64,000 nt of DNA from Pseudomonadota bacterium (GCA_016702545.1 JADJDT010000008.1:260214-324213); one strand, 5' to 3'. Positions 43,563 to 53,549 are shown, counted from the first letter of the stretch. A program made the numbers and translations. The notes: a model not told the origin generated them from the sequence alone.

Positions 43563-45785
43563 ATGACGCACCCGATCGCCAAGCAGCTCCGTCGAGGTCT
43601 GCTGCCTTGGGTGGTGCTCGCCGTGGCCTTCCCGGCGGCTGCGGCGCAGGCCAAGCCCTCCTCGGCGCGACTGACGACGCTGTGGGATGCGCCCCGAGGC
43701 CCCGGTCGTGTGGACGAGGCGACCCGTTGGCTGGCCACCCTGCGCCAGTCCCTGTCGCGGCCGCGTGCCGGGTGTCCTCGGGTCGCGCTGCCCGAGATCT
43801 CGCTGACCAAACGCGCGCGCGCCCTCCGGCTCGAGGTCGCCCGCGAGCGCGTGGCCGACGGCGCGCCGATCGTCTACCTGCAGGATCCGATCGCCGAGTT
43901 CTTCATCGTCGTCGCCACCGACGCGAGAGGTTGCCCCTCGGTGTCGATGTCGGGTCGCGCCCTGCCCTTTGCCCAGCGTGCGATCGCCAGTCCCTTCCCC
44001 AACGCGCGCCTTCCAGCCCTGGCCGAGGAGGGCGCAACGATCACGGCGATTGTTCAGGACGCCAAGACCATTCGTCCGTGGATCATGCTCACCGACGAGA
44101 CCCGCTTCGTGCGCGAGAGCGCCCTGCTGTGGGTCGGAGCGGGGGTCTACAGCGGCGTGCTGTTGATGATGATCGTCATCGCCCTCGGCTTCGGCGCCTA
44201 TGTGGGGAACCGCGTCGCGGTGGCCTACGCCCTCTACTGCCTCGGGCTGCAGGCCTGGTTGGTGCAGAACTTCGGCCTGGGCGCGGCTTGCTTGCCCTTC
44301 TGGCCCGGCCCGCAGCACTTCGCGCTGCTACAAGCGGTCTCGGTCGCCGGCGTCGTGATCGGCATCGGCCTGGCCACGATCGAGTTTCTCCAGCTGCGCG
44401 GGCGCGCGCGCGCGACTGTCGGCGGCTTCGTGTTGCTCAGCGCGCTGGGCTTCTTCTCCTCGGCCTGGCACGCGGCGGGGTACCGCGCCGGAGCCGCCGT
44501 GCTCTTCGCGCTGGCCGTGGCCACCTTCGTGCAGCTGGGCCGGGTCGTGTTCAGCGGTGACGCTGCGATTCGGCTCTTCACGCTGGGGCTCGGCGCGACG
44601 ATGGTCGGAGGCGGGGCGCAGGCCTTCTCGGTGATCGGCACCGGCGTCGAGGTCAATCGGCTAGCCGCCTTCGCCTTTCCGCTCGGCAGCCTGTTCCAGG
44701 CGGCCTGCTGGCTCGCTGCGCTGATCATCCGTCGCCGCGGGGAGCTGAACGCGCTGCGGGCCGAAAAGGCTCAGGCGCGCCTGGCGGAAACCGTGCGGCA
44801 GGTGGGCGCAGACCTCAGCTCGACCTTGGAGCTGCCGGAGGTGATGGACCGGCTGCTGGGCCATGTGGCCCGCTTCGTGCGCTTCGATCGCGCGGTGGTG
44901 TTCGCGCTCGAGCGCGAGGGAATCCGCGTGGTGGCCTCGCGGGGCTTCGGCGCGAACGAGCTACCGCCGGGGCCCGTGCCCTTGGAGGCCTACCGGGTGC
45001 TGTCCAGAATCGCCGGCAGTGGGACACAGATCCTTTCCGCCGCCGCCTCCGGCCCGGGCGGGGGGCATTACCTGAACTTGTCGCCGGTGTCGTCGTGGCT
45101 CGCGCTGCCCCTCTGGGCCCGCCATGAGGTCATCGGCATCCTGGCCCTGGACCGCTCGCAGGGCGAGGGCTTTGCGGAACGGGACCTGGCGCTGGTGAAA
45201 ACCTTCACCGGCGCTGCCGGCGTGGCGGCCCAGAACGCCCGGCTCTTCGGCGAGACGCGCTCCCTGGCGACCACGGACGGGCTGACCGGTCTGTTGAACC
45301 GCGCCCATTTCTTTCGCTCGGCCGAACAGGAGCTACGACGCTGCCGCCGGCTCGGAGGTCCGGTGTCCGTGATGATGGCTGACGTGGATCATTTCAAGCG
45401 CATCAACGACCGCTACGGCCACCAGGCCGGGGACCTGGTGTTGGTGCGGGTGGGTGCATGCCTCAAGCAGCGGATCCGCGAAATGGACCTCCTCGGGCGC
45501 TACGGCGGTGAGGAGTTCGCGCTGATCCTGCCCCACACCCCACCTTCCTTGGCGAGGGAGGCGGCGGAGCGGCTGCGGCGGGCGGTCGAGACCCTGATCA
45601 TCACCTACGAGGGAGAGAACATCGCGGTTACCCTTTCGATCGGTGTCGCTGGCCGGGTCCAACCCGAGGACTTGGCCGGCCTGCTGCGGGCGGCAGATGC
45701 CGCGCTCTATCAAGCCAAGCACGCTGGCCGCAATCGGGTCGTCGTGGCGGCGGACGAAGCACCCGTCTCGGGCGCGTCCGCCTGA
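43563..45785 (+). CDS. Membrane sensor diguanylate cyclase: extracellular domain, 7TM, GAF, GGDEF
   Basis: 740 residues from ATG 43563. Signal peptide (LPWVVLAVAFPAAAAQA), an extracellular beta-rich region (~35-185) and about seven TM helices (~190-395) give a 7TMR-DISM-like layout. A GAF domain (~420-575) starts VGADLSSTLELPEVMDRLLG. The GGDEF domain (~580-735) has TDGLTGLLNRAHFF, MADVDHFKRINDRYGHQAGD and active site RYGGEEFALILP near 645, so it should be catalytically active. It makes c-di-GMP in response to an extracellular signal. No I-site RxxD was identified with confidence. A PilZ protein is encoded 3 kb upstream. Confidence 0.9.
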   Translation: MTHPIAKQLRRGLLPWVVLAVAFPAAAAQAKPSSARLTTLWDAPRGPGRVDEATRWLATLRQSLSRPRAGCPRVALPEISLTKRARALRLEVARERVADGAPIVYLQDPIAEFFIVVATDARGCPSVSMSGRALPFAQRAIASPFPNARLPALAEEGATITAIVQDAKTIRPWIMLTDETRFVRESALLWVGAGVYSGVLLMMIVIALGFGAYVGNRVAVAYALYCLGLQAWLVQNFGLGAACLPFWPGPQHFALLQAVSVAGVVIGIGLATIEFLQLRGRARATVGGFVLLSALGFFSSAWHAAGYRAGAAVLFALAVATFVQLGRVVFSGDAAIRLFTLGLGATMVGGGAQAFSVIGTGVEVNRLAAFAFPLGSLFQAACWLAALIIRRRGELNALRAEKAQARLAETVRQVGADLSSTLELPEVMDRLLGHVARFVRFDRAVVFALEREGIRVVASRGFGANELPPGPVPLEAYRVLSRIAGSGTQILSAAASGPGGGHYLNLSPVSSWLALPLWARHEVIGILALDRSQGEGFAERDLALVKTFTGAAGVAAQNARLFGETRSLATTDGLTGLLNRAHFFRSAEQELRRCRRLGGPVSVMMADVDHFKRINDRYGHQAGDLVLVRVGACLKQRIREMDLLGRYGGEEFALILPHTPPSLAREAAERLRRAVETLIITYEGENIAVTLSIGVAGRVQPEDLAGLLRAADAALYQAKHAGRNRVVVAADEAPVSGASA

Positions 45786-45981
45786 CCATCTGCCCGCCCG
45801 CAGCATGCAGCGCTGCGCCCGTTGGGGTTGGTCGAGAATATCCTCGAGCGGTACTGGCGCGACTCCGTGAACTGCGGGATCATGCGCCGCCGCCCGGGCT
45901 GGGGGGCCTGTGCGCGGGGGCGTGCGCGGAAGCGAAGGCGCGGGGCGCGGGTCCGAGCGCAGTGCGAGGGAGGACGCCAGC

Positions 45982-48900
45982 ATGAAGGCGAGCGGGACGC
46001 GAGCGGGAGGGTCGCAGGAGCGGCGGCGGCGGGCGCAGCCGCGGCGCGGCGGAGCCGAACGCCGCGGGCGGAGCCTACCGGCGGCGGGACCTCCGGGGAG
46101 GCTGCGGCCGGTGCGGTGCCGCTGGCAGGCCGCGCTGGCGCTGGCGTCGCTAGGCGTCGTGGCCTGCGCCAAGGACCTCGATCCTCAGCCGGCGCCGACC
46201 GGGCTCGCGGTGGCCCTCTTCGACCCGGCGCTGCAGGTCGTGCCCGCGCCGACCGATCTGGCGCGCGATGCGGAGACGGGGTTGTTGCGCGTGCCGGTGG
46301 CCGACGCCGCGAGGCAGCCGGCCCAGGCCGCCTTCGACCGCTACCTCAACACGCTCGATGGCTTCCCGCTCGGGAGCACGCTGGCGATCTGCCTCTCCGC
46401 GGCCCCCGACGCCGCGAGCGTGGCCGACGGGCTGCGGGTGCTGGCGTTGCCGCGGGAGGCGGGCGCGGCGGCGACCTTGGTCAGCGGGCTGCGGGCGAGC
46501 GAGCCGACGCCGACGCTGGATTGCCCCGTGCTGACCACCCGGTCGTGCGATCCGAGCGCCGCGACGCCGAGCTGTGCGGGCTCCCAGCGCTGCGTGGCGA
46601 CCAACGCGGCCGCGCCGACCGTCGGGCGCTGTGCCGACGCCGGCTATCGCGTGGTGTTGAAGCCGGCTGCGCCCTGGCAGCGCGCGCAGAGCTATGCGGT
46701 GCTGCTGACGCGGGCCGCCCGCGCGGCGAGCGATGGGGCAGCGCTGGTCCGCGCGCCGCTCTTCGAGCTGGTCGCGCAGTCGCACCGGCTCTGCGCCTGG
46801 GATGCCGACGGCCGGCGCTGCACCTACAACTACACGGGACTGATCAGCTCGACCGCGCGCCGACAGGCGGCCGAGGCGCTGCCGCAGGCCACGCCCGAGC
46901 AGCAGCGCGCGCGCGCCGCCGAGCTCGAGCTCCAGCTCGCGACGCAGCTCGAGCAGCTACGCCGCGGCACCGACCGCCTGCTGCAGCTCGGGGAGGCGGC
47001 CGGCGTCGCGCGGACCGAGGTGGTGCTGGCCTGGGGCTTCACCACCGTGGGGATGAACGAGGCGCTCTTCGACCCTGCGGCGGGCGTGCTGCCCGGTCCG
47101 GGCAACGATCTGATCTACGATGCGGCTCGCACCGACGCTCAAGGGCAGGCCGCGCCCCTGATCGCGGTGCCGGGCCCCCTTTGCGCGAGCAACGCGGACT
47201 GCGCGCTCGGCACGTGTCAGCGCGAGGAGCTACGCTCGGGTCAGGCCCAGCGGCAGTGCTCGACGCGCGCCACCGGAGCCACCGGCGACTGGCGCCTCTA
47301 CGCCGGGCGCCACGTCGACGAGCCCGCGCAGGACTGGGCGCTGCGCCGCGGCCTCAACGGCCTCGATGGCTGCTCCACCACGGCCTCCTACTTCGCCGAG
47401 TTCTCGGCCCCGCTCGCCGCGAGCAGCCTCAGCGCGGGTGGTGAGCTGCTGCTCTTCGATCTGACCACGCCGGGCGATGCGACGACCTCCGCGGCCTTCG
47501 GCCTCGAGGTCGGTGGCCGCGCGTTGACGATGACCCCGCGCGTGCCGCTGGCCGAACGCCACCGCTATGCCGTGGTCTTGGTCTCGCGCCGCGGGTTGGC
47601 GCCGGCGGGGGCGACGCCCGAAGCGTTGACCAGCGCGTCGGCTGGCGGCCTGGCCGACGAGCAGGGTCGCCGTGTCGTGGCGTCGCCGGCCTTCGCCTTG
47701 GCGCGCAGCCCGAGCCCGCTGGTGGACGCTGGCGGCAAGTCGACCGTCGGGGTGCTCGACGACGCGACGGCGGCGCGGCTCGAACCGCTGCGCGCGGCCT
47801 ACGACCCGCTCTTTCGCCTGCTCGAGGCCCACCCCGTGTTGCAGCTCGCGCGCGAGGACGTGGTGCTGTTCTGGACCTTCACCACGCAGTCGATCACCGA
47901 GCCATTGACCCGGCTGCGCGCGCTGCCCTACCAGACTCTCGCGGCGAGCGACGCGGGACGCCCGCGCTGGTCGGGGACGCTGGCGACGAGCTTCGAGGGC
48001 TGGCCCGCCGCCGCAGCGCGCTCCGCGATCGGCGCCTGGGTGCCGGAGGGGCGCTTCACGAGCTGGAACGCCCTGGACCCAGCAACCGACGCGCTGCGCG
48101 CCGATCCCGGCGCCGGCGCGAGCAGCTCGGTGCCCTTCCTGCTGGTGCTGCCCAGCGGCACCGCTCCCGCCGCCGGCTGGCCGGTGGTGCTCTTCCAGCA
48201 TGGGCTGACGGACGGCAGGGGCTATCTCCTGGCCGTGGCCGATCGTCTGGCCCAGGCCGGGTTGGCCAGCTTGGCCTTCGACGCGGTCTTTCACGGCGCG
48301 CGCAGTGTCTGCACCAGGCACGCGGAGTGCGGCTGCGCGGCGAATAGCGACTGCCTGGCCGAGGCCGTCGGTGTCCCGGGGCGCTGCGACGTCACGGGGG
48401 CGCCGGGGGCGAGCCCGCCGCGCGGCCCGACCTTCACCTGCAGCACGCGGCTGCGCGAGGCCGAGCCCTGTCTGCTGGCCGTGCCGCTCGCCGAGCGGCG
48501 CTGCGCCACCGGCCAGCTCGCCGACAGCGATGGCGATGGCATCCCCGACGCCTCGGGCGCGGCCTTCCTCGCCGCCAGCAATCCCTTCGCCCTGCGCGAC
48601 AACCTGCGCCAGCACGTGATCGACGCGGCGGCGCTCTTGCGTGGCCTGCGCCTCGGAGCAGCGGCGGGGCTCGGCGGCGCGGTCCCGGTCGTGCTCGATC
48701 CGGCACGCGTGCATTACCTCGGGCACTCCTTGGGATCGATCCTCGGCGTCCTGGTGCTGGCGACCGAGCCCCTGAGCAGCGGCACGGGTCCACAGCGGGC
48801 CGTGCTCAACGTGGGCGGAGCGCCCGTCGTGCGCATCTTCCAGGACACGCCGGATGTCGACTTCGCGGGGGCGGTCGACGCGCTGCTGGCGCAGCGTGGC

Positions 48901-49326
48901 GTGCGGCGCGGGTCGCTCGAGGCGCTGCGGCTCTTTCACACCCTGCAGTGGGTCGTCGACCCCGGCGACCCGGCCAACTTCGCCCGCTATCTGACCCAGG
49001 CGAGCCTGCCCGACCTGGTCGCGACGCAGCAGCAGGGGGCAGCCGTGACCGTCCCACCGAAGCAGGTGCTGGCGCAGCTCGCCAGCAAGGACGGGGTGAT
49101 CCCGCCGGAGCGGCAGACGGCGTTGGCGAGCTGGATCGGCGGGGCGACGCCGCCGAGCAGCTATGCAGTAGGGCATGGCTTTCTGCTGCGCCCCGAGCCG
49201 GGGCTGCCGGCGGCGACGGCCCTGGCGCAAGAGCAGGCGGCCGAGTTCCTGCGGACGGGGCAGGTCTGCACGCCCGACCTCGGCGCGACGCCGCCACGCT
49301 GCAACCAGCCCCCGGTCGGGCCGTGA
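45982..49326 (+). CDS. Very large lipoprotein with C-terminal alpha/beta-hydrolase (bacterial virulence-factor-lipase-like)
   Basis: 1,114 residues from ATG 45982 (GAGGGAGGA just upstream). A ~45-residue Arg-rich leader precedes a hydrophobic segment with lipobox LGVVAC. The mature start (LFDPALQVVPAPTDLARDAETGLLRVPV) resembles the N-terminal domain of 'bacterial virulence factor lipase' proteins. Beta-rich repeats with Cys pairs fill the middle. An alpha/beta-hydrolase follows: WPVVLFQHGLTDGRGYL with the oxyanion HG near residue 742, and YLGHSLGSILGVLVL near 912 as nucleophile elbow. The catalytic acid is not identified; a candidate His lies in AVGHGFLL near 1060. Probably an outer-surface esterase or lipase. 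Stop 10 bp before the FadL-like gene. Confidence 0.78.
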   Translation: MKASGTRAGGSQERRRRAQPRRGGAERRGRSLPAAGPPGRLRPVRCRWQAALALASLGVVACAKDLDPQPAPTGLAVALFDPALQVVPAPTDLARDAETGLLRVPVADAARQPAQAAFDRYLNTLDGFPLGSTLAICLSAAPDAASVADGLRVLALPREAGAAATLVSGLRASEPTPTLDCPVLTTRSCDPSAATPSCAGSQRCVATNAAAPTVGRCADAGYRVVLKPAAPWQRAQSYAVLLTRAARAASDGAALVRAPLFELVAQSHRLCAWDADGRRCTYNYTGLISSTARRQAAEALPQATPEQQRARAAELELQLATQLEQLRRGTDRLLQLGEAAGVARTEVVLAWGFTTVGMNEALFDPAAGVLPGPGNDLIYDAARTDAQGQAAPLIAVPGPLCASNADCALGTCQREELRSGQAQRQCSTRATGATGDWRLYAGRHVDEPAQDWALRRGLNGLDGCSTTASYFAEFSAPLAASSLSAGGELLLFDLTTPGDATTSAAFGLEVGGRALTMTPRVPLAERHRYAVVLVSRRGLAPAGATPEALTSASAGGLADEQGRRVVASPAFALARSPSPLVDAGGKSTVGVLDDATAARLEPLRAAYDPLFRLLEAHPVLQLAREDVVLFWTFTTQSITEPLTRLRALPYQTLAASDAGRPRWSGTLATSFEGWPAAAARSAIGAWVPEGRFTSWNALDPATDALRADPGAGASSSVPFLLVLPSGTAPAAGWPVVLFQHGLTDGRGYLLAVADRLAQAGLASLAFDAVFHGARSVCTRHAECGCAANSDCLAEAVGVPGRCDVTGAPGASPPRGPTFTCSTRLREAEPCLLAVPLAERRCATGQLADSDGDGIPDASGAAFLAASNPFALRDNLRQHVIDAAALLRGLRLGAAAGLGGAVPVVLDPARVHYLGHSLGSILGVLVLATEPLSSGTGPQRAVLNVGGAPVVRIFQDTPDVDFAGAVDALLAQRGVRRGSLEALRLFHTLQWVVDPGDPANFARYLTQASLPDLVATQQQGAAVTVPPKQVLAQLASKDGVIPPERQTALASWIGGATPPSSYAVGHGFLLRPEPGLPAATALAQEQAAEFLRTGQVCTPDLGATPPRCNQPPVGP

Positions 49327-49336
49327 GGAGCACGCG

Positions 49337-50798
49337 ATGAACAAGCCATCGAGAGCGGCAGGCTCTAGAGCGCCGAACGGTTTGACGGACCGAGCGAGGC
49401 GAAGGCATGGGAATCGTTGGCTAGGCGCGAGGAGGGCGCCTACTGGTGGTAGGCAACCGACGAGCAACGACGCCAATGATTCCAAGGGCAAGCCTCGCGA
49501 CGGGAGTCGAACCGTCCGGCGCTCCAGGGGGGTCGGGGCCGCGGGGGTCGTCCTCGTCGGGCTGGCTGCTGGCCGGGCGCGCCAGCGCCGCGGGCTTTGC
49601 GATCAACGAGATCTCGACGGCTGGCCTGGGCATGGGCAACGCGGTCACCGCGATCGCCGACCGGCCCTCGGCCGTGGCCTTCAATCCGGCGGGCCTGGTC
49701 TTTCAGCAGGGGCTCGCCGTGGAGGCCAATCTCTCGCTGATTGTCCCAGCCTTCGGCTACGACACGACGATTCCGGCGACCGGCGAGCCGGTGCGCGCCA
49801 ACGCCAAGCGGCAGCTCTTTCCGGTGCCCAGCCTCTTCGCGAGCTATCGCTGGCGCGAGGAGGTGGCGCTCGGTCTCGGCATTTATTCGCCCTACGGGCT
49901 GGGCGTCGCCTGGAACGACACGGTCGCCAGTGACGTGCCCTGGTGGGGCCGCAACCTGGTGACGAAGATCGACCTCCAGGCGGTGTTCATCAATCCGACG
50001 GTGGCGGTGCGGCTGCACGAGCGCGTCGGGCTGGCCGCCGGCCTCGTGGTGGCGCAGGCGAAGGTCAGCCTGTCGCGGGCCATCGCCAGCTCGATCGATC
50101 CGGCCGATGACGTCGACGTCGAGCTCTCCGGCGATGACGTCGGGTTCGGCGCCACGGCGGGCCTGCTGATCGCGGCGATCCCGCAGCGTCTCAACGTCGG
50201 GGTCGGCTATCGTAGCGCGGTGCGCTTCGGCTTCTCCGGTCAGGGCGTCTTCCGCAAGGACGGCAGCGCCGCCGCCGTGCCGCTGGCCTTGCGGACGCAG
50301 CTCACCGACGGGCCGGTCGAGGTGCCGATGAACCTCCCGCACACGATCTACTTCGGCCTGGCGCTCTTTCCGCTGCCACGGCTGAGTCTGAGCGCCAACG
50401 TCGATCTGACGACCTGGAGCAGCATCAAGGCGCTCAGCATCAACTTCCTCGACAACCCCGAGCTGAGCTCGGTCGAGAGCAAGCGCTGGCACAACACCTA
50501 CGCCGTGCGGCTCGGGATGCAATACGAGCTGGTGCGCGCGCTGCTGGTGCGGCTGGGCTTCATCTTCGACCAGACCCCTGTGCCGGCCGAAACGGTCGGC
50601 CCCGACCTGCCCGACGTCGACCGCTTCCTGCTGGCCTGCGGCCTCGGCTACACCTTTCGCGGGGTGCGGGCCGATCTCGCCTATCAGTTCATGGTCGGTC
50701 CCGGCACCGACACCGCGGCGAGCGCGCCGATCGTCGGCCAGCACGACGCCTCGGCCCACCTGGCCTCGCTCTCGCTCGGCTACAACTTCGATCTGTGA
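49337..50798 (+). CDS. FadL/OmpP1-like outer-membrane transport protein with disturbed N-terminus
   Basis: From about 49583 the frame encodes a standard FadL-type porin: mature start AGFAINEISTAGLGMGNAVT, AVAFNPAGLVFQQG, SPYGLGVAWNDTV and YRSAVRFGFSGQG, ending ASAHLASLSLGYNFDL at 50798. It has no signal peptide in that frame. The neighbouring frame starts at ATG 49337 with GAGGAG 7 nt upstream, and encodes RTVRRSRGVGAAGVVLVGLA just before the junction, a good signal peptide. One indel near 49575 joins them. Between ATG and signal lies the 83-bp dispersed repeat. It imports hydrophobic molecules. The start is therefore composite; GTG 49446 is the alternative. Confidence 0.75.
49378..49460 (+). 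repeat. Dispersed 83-bp hairpin-forming element, copy 2
   Basis: About 87% identical to the minus strand of 41978-42060. The hairpin gcctac-tggtg-gtaggc has an A-T pair where copy 1 has G-C. Downstream at 49470-49483 the sequence cgccaatgattcc is the inverse of ggaatcgttggc in the element (49410-49421), giving an outer inverted repeat in this copy. It lies within the first ~50 codons of the frame that begins at 49337. Confidence 0.8.
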
Positions 50799-50916
50799 GC
50801 GCTCCTGGCCCGCGGCCGCTCTGAATGAGGTGGGACCGCAGGCGGCGCCCAGCGGCCTCGCGCCAAGGGAAGCTTGCGGCCGGGCATGGCGTGTAATGCG
50901 CAGGAAGTCGGCAGGA

Positions 50917-50938
50917 GCGCGCCGGCGGGCCGGCGCGC
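50917..50938. terminator. Hairpin between convergent genes
   Basis: Perfect inverted repeat gcgcgccgg-cggg-ccggcgcgc, placed between the stops of the FadL-like gene (50798, plus) and the RCC1 lipoprotein (50963, minus). It could end transcription from both sides. No T-run. Confidence 0.5.
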
Positions 50939-50962
50939 CACGCGAGCGAGGCTATTGGCAGG

Positions 50963-53549
50963 TCAGAACGGTGGCGTCACCAGGGTGCGAACAAGGGCGC
51001 TGGCGTTGCCGCGGCCGAGCTGGCCGTGTTGGTTGTTGCCCCAGCAGAGCAGCGCGCCGTTGCTCTTGCGCCGGGCGCAGTAGTGCTCGGATCCGCCCAG
51101 CAGGTCACCCACGTCGTTGCCCAGGCTGAGGAGCGAGGGCGTGGAGCTGAAGAGGGCGGAGCTGGTTCGAGCGCGCCCTGGTCGTTGTTGCCGAAGCACC
51201 ACAGCGTGCCGTCCTGCTTGCGCGCGCAGGTCATCTGATGGCCGGCGTTCACCTCGGCGACGGTCGAGCCCAGCGCTGTCACCTGGCGCGGAACCAGCGA
51301 GGTGGTAGAGATTCCGCCGACCTCGCCCCGGTCCGCCGGCAGGAGCCCCTAGCGTTCGGACCAGTTCTTGCCCCAGCACCAGAGGGTCCGGGCGAAGCCG
51401 CCCCCTTCCAACTCAACGCGCCGGATGGCGCAGCTGTGGTAGCTGCCGGTGGCCAGGGCGACGACGTTGCTCAGCCCGGTGACCTGGACCGGCGTCAACC
51501 GCCTTATCGTCGTGCCGTCGCCGAGCTGCCCGGAGCCGTTGTAGCCCCAGCACCACACCGTGCCGTCGTTGCGGCGCGCGCAGGTGGACTCCGAACCGGT
51601 GCCGACGTCGACGACGCCGCTGATGGCTGTGATCGCCGCGGGGGTGTTCCGCGTGATCGTCGTGCCGTCGCCGAGCTCGCCGGAGCTGTTTTCGCCCCAG
51701 CAGGCGACGGTGCCGTCGGTCTTGACGGCGCAGCTATGGAACTGGCCGAGTGAGGCCTTCTCGACGCCGGTCAGGCCGGCGATCGGGGCGGCGTAGGGCG
51801 TGACCGCGGAGAACTCGTGGCCCCAGCACCACAGGCTGCCGTCCTTGAGCCGCGCGCAGGTCCTGAGGCGGACTTGGTCGTTCGTATTCGGGGTGCCGAA
51901 GATCGCGACGATCCCGGTCAGCGGCTCGAAGGCGCTGCTGTCGGGGATGCGCTTGACCACCTGCACGGGCGTCAGCGAGGAGGAGATGGCGTTGTTGCCG
52001 AGCGTGCCCTGCTGGCTGCTGAAGCCCCAGCACCAGGCCGTGCCGTCGGTCTTGGCGACGCAGGTGTAGCCCTCGCCGACGGCGACGCTGCCGGCGCAGC
52101 AGAAGCTGCCGACATCGCACTGGGTCCAGGTCGGGCAGCGGCGCTGGGCCGTGTCGTGGAGGTTGATGCCCATCGTCGGCTGCCCCGAGGCGCCGATGGC
52201 AAAGGTTCGGCACGGCGTGCTGAGCGAGGTCGTGCTGTAAGTCGAGGCCCCGGCTACCGGCAGGCCCCAGTCCGCCGCCCAGCTACAGCCGTTGTAGGGG
52301 TTGGCGTACCAAGCGTCGACCCAGAGCCGCGGCAGGATGCCCTCTTCGAGCTGGCCGTCGGTGGCCAAATCGGGGTAGGTGCGGTAGCCGGCCTCGCACT
52401 GGTTCAGCTCAGTCGTGTAGAAGCTCTTGCCGCCGGTGACGGTGGCGTTGCGGTAGGGGCTGACGTAGACGCCGTTGCGGCTGGTGGCGGTCTTGAGGGC
52501 GATCGCGCCGATGTAGGACGCCTGCTTGCTGCTGCCGTCGGCGTGCGTGTCGCGCGGGTTGAGGTTCCAGGCGTAGTCCTGCGCGTAGCCGGTCTGCGTG
52601 TAGGGCGCGAAGCGCTCGGGGATCGAGCCGAGGCCGCCCTCGAGGAACTCGAAGTGGCGGCTCCAGGTGTTGCCGCCCCAGGTCAGGCTCGAGACGAAGA
52701 AGGGCCGGGGCGAGAGTTGCCGCTCTTGACGGCGTAGCCGGTGACGCCGTCGGCGAGCATGCCCTTGCCGCAGAAGTAGCGCGAGCCGTTGGTCGCCGGG
52801 TCGAAGAGCTTGAGGCACATGTAGCGGATGCCGCCGTTGGCCGCGCTCACCTCGTAGGTCTTCAGCACGGTGCTGCCGACCGGCGTCGGGCTGAGGAAGA
52901 AGGGCCGGTAGGCGCGGTCGGCGCAGGCGAGGGCCTGGCCCGAGAGCACGCGATAGGTGACCGGTGCCCCGTTCTCCGTGATCGAGACGGTGACGGCGAC
53001 GCCGTTGCTGTCCTTGACCGCCTCGAGCGTGTCCTTGAGCGTGAGGAACTTCGGCAGCACCAGATCGACCGCCTTGCCGCTGGGCAAGGTGTGCGCCAGC
53101 CGCGTGGCCGGGCAGAGGGCGTCGATCTGCGCGAAGGTGTAGGCCGAGAAGTCCTCGATCGCCGTGGTCTGCGCCGCCACGTTGCCGAGGTTGAGACTGT
53201 TCATCGCGTTCATCGCGTTCATCGCGTTCATCGCGTTCATCGCGTTCATCGCGTTCATCGCGTTCATCGCGTTCATCGCGTTCACGCGTTCATCGCGTTC
53301 ATCGCGTTCATCGCGTTCACGCGTTCATCGCGTTCATCGCGTTCATCGCTTCACGCGTTCATCGCGTTCATCGCGTTCATCGCGTTCATGGAATTGGTCG
53401 CCGCCTGCCCCTGGGTGGCGACCGGCGGCGAGAGGGCGCTGTCGTCACTGAGGCGCGGCGCAGCCTGATGCCACCAGGGCGAGGCCCAGCGAGCCGACCC
53501 AGGCGCAGGAGCAAGAAAGGAGTGAGTGGGGGCCAAGCCGCTGTTTCAT
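50963..53549 (-). pseudogene. RCC1-repeat lipoprotein with Met-Asn-Ala tandem repeat, several frame breaks
   Basis: ATG at 53549 with AGGAGG at 53555-53560. A lipoprotein signal follows (GSLGLALVASGC), then after ~34 codons a TGA in frame. The next frame carries on (RLSDDSALSPPVATQGQA) into a 21-unit Met-Asn-Ala repeat, where several frame changes occur. Beyond it are TTAIEDFSAYTFAQIDALCP and a unique domain to ~52700, where a further shift leads to RCC1 repeats with the Cys-type signature (TCVAKTDGTAWCWGFSSQQG, SCAVKTDGTVACWGENSSGE, TCARRNDGTVWCWGYNGSGQ). At least two more shifts follow before the end at 50963. Probably a surface beta-propeller protein. Real decay, phase variation or sequence error all fit. 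Confidence 0.75.
53200..53384 (-). repeat. 21-unit array of a 9-bp repeat encoding Met-Asn-Ala, with four 8-bp units
   Basis: Nine perfect units ttcatcgcg (53200-53280; atgaacgcg on the coding strand), then 12 more to 53384. Four of these are one base short (53281-53288, 53316-53323, 53342-53349, 53350-53357), and each shifts the frame by -1. The array sits just after the lipoprotein signal of the RCC1 gene. A perfect 9-bp unit keeps frame on gain or loss, but the 8-bp units do not. Confidence 0.9.

Noticed and set aside
47230..49491. Open frame of ~750 codons on the minus strand opposite the hydrolase lipoprotein
   Set aside because: It is a mirror of strong third-position GC bias on the plus strand, with low-complexity Arg/Gln/Gly composition and no homology-like motif.
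51349..51370. A third copy of the CTAGGAGCC repeat element near the RCC1 frame end
   Set aside because: Only about nine bases (aggagcccctag) resemble the element end and the GCGCAGCAATT partner is missing.
53200..53384. CRISPR-like array
   Set aside because: The units are contiguous 9-bp repeats without spacers, inside a coding region. No cas gene was found anywhere in the window.
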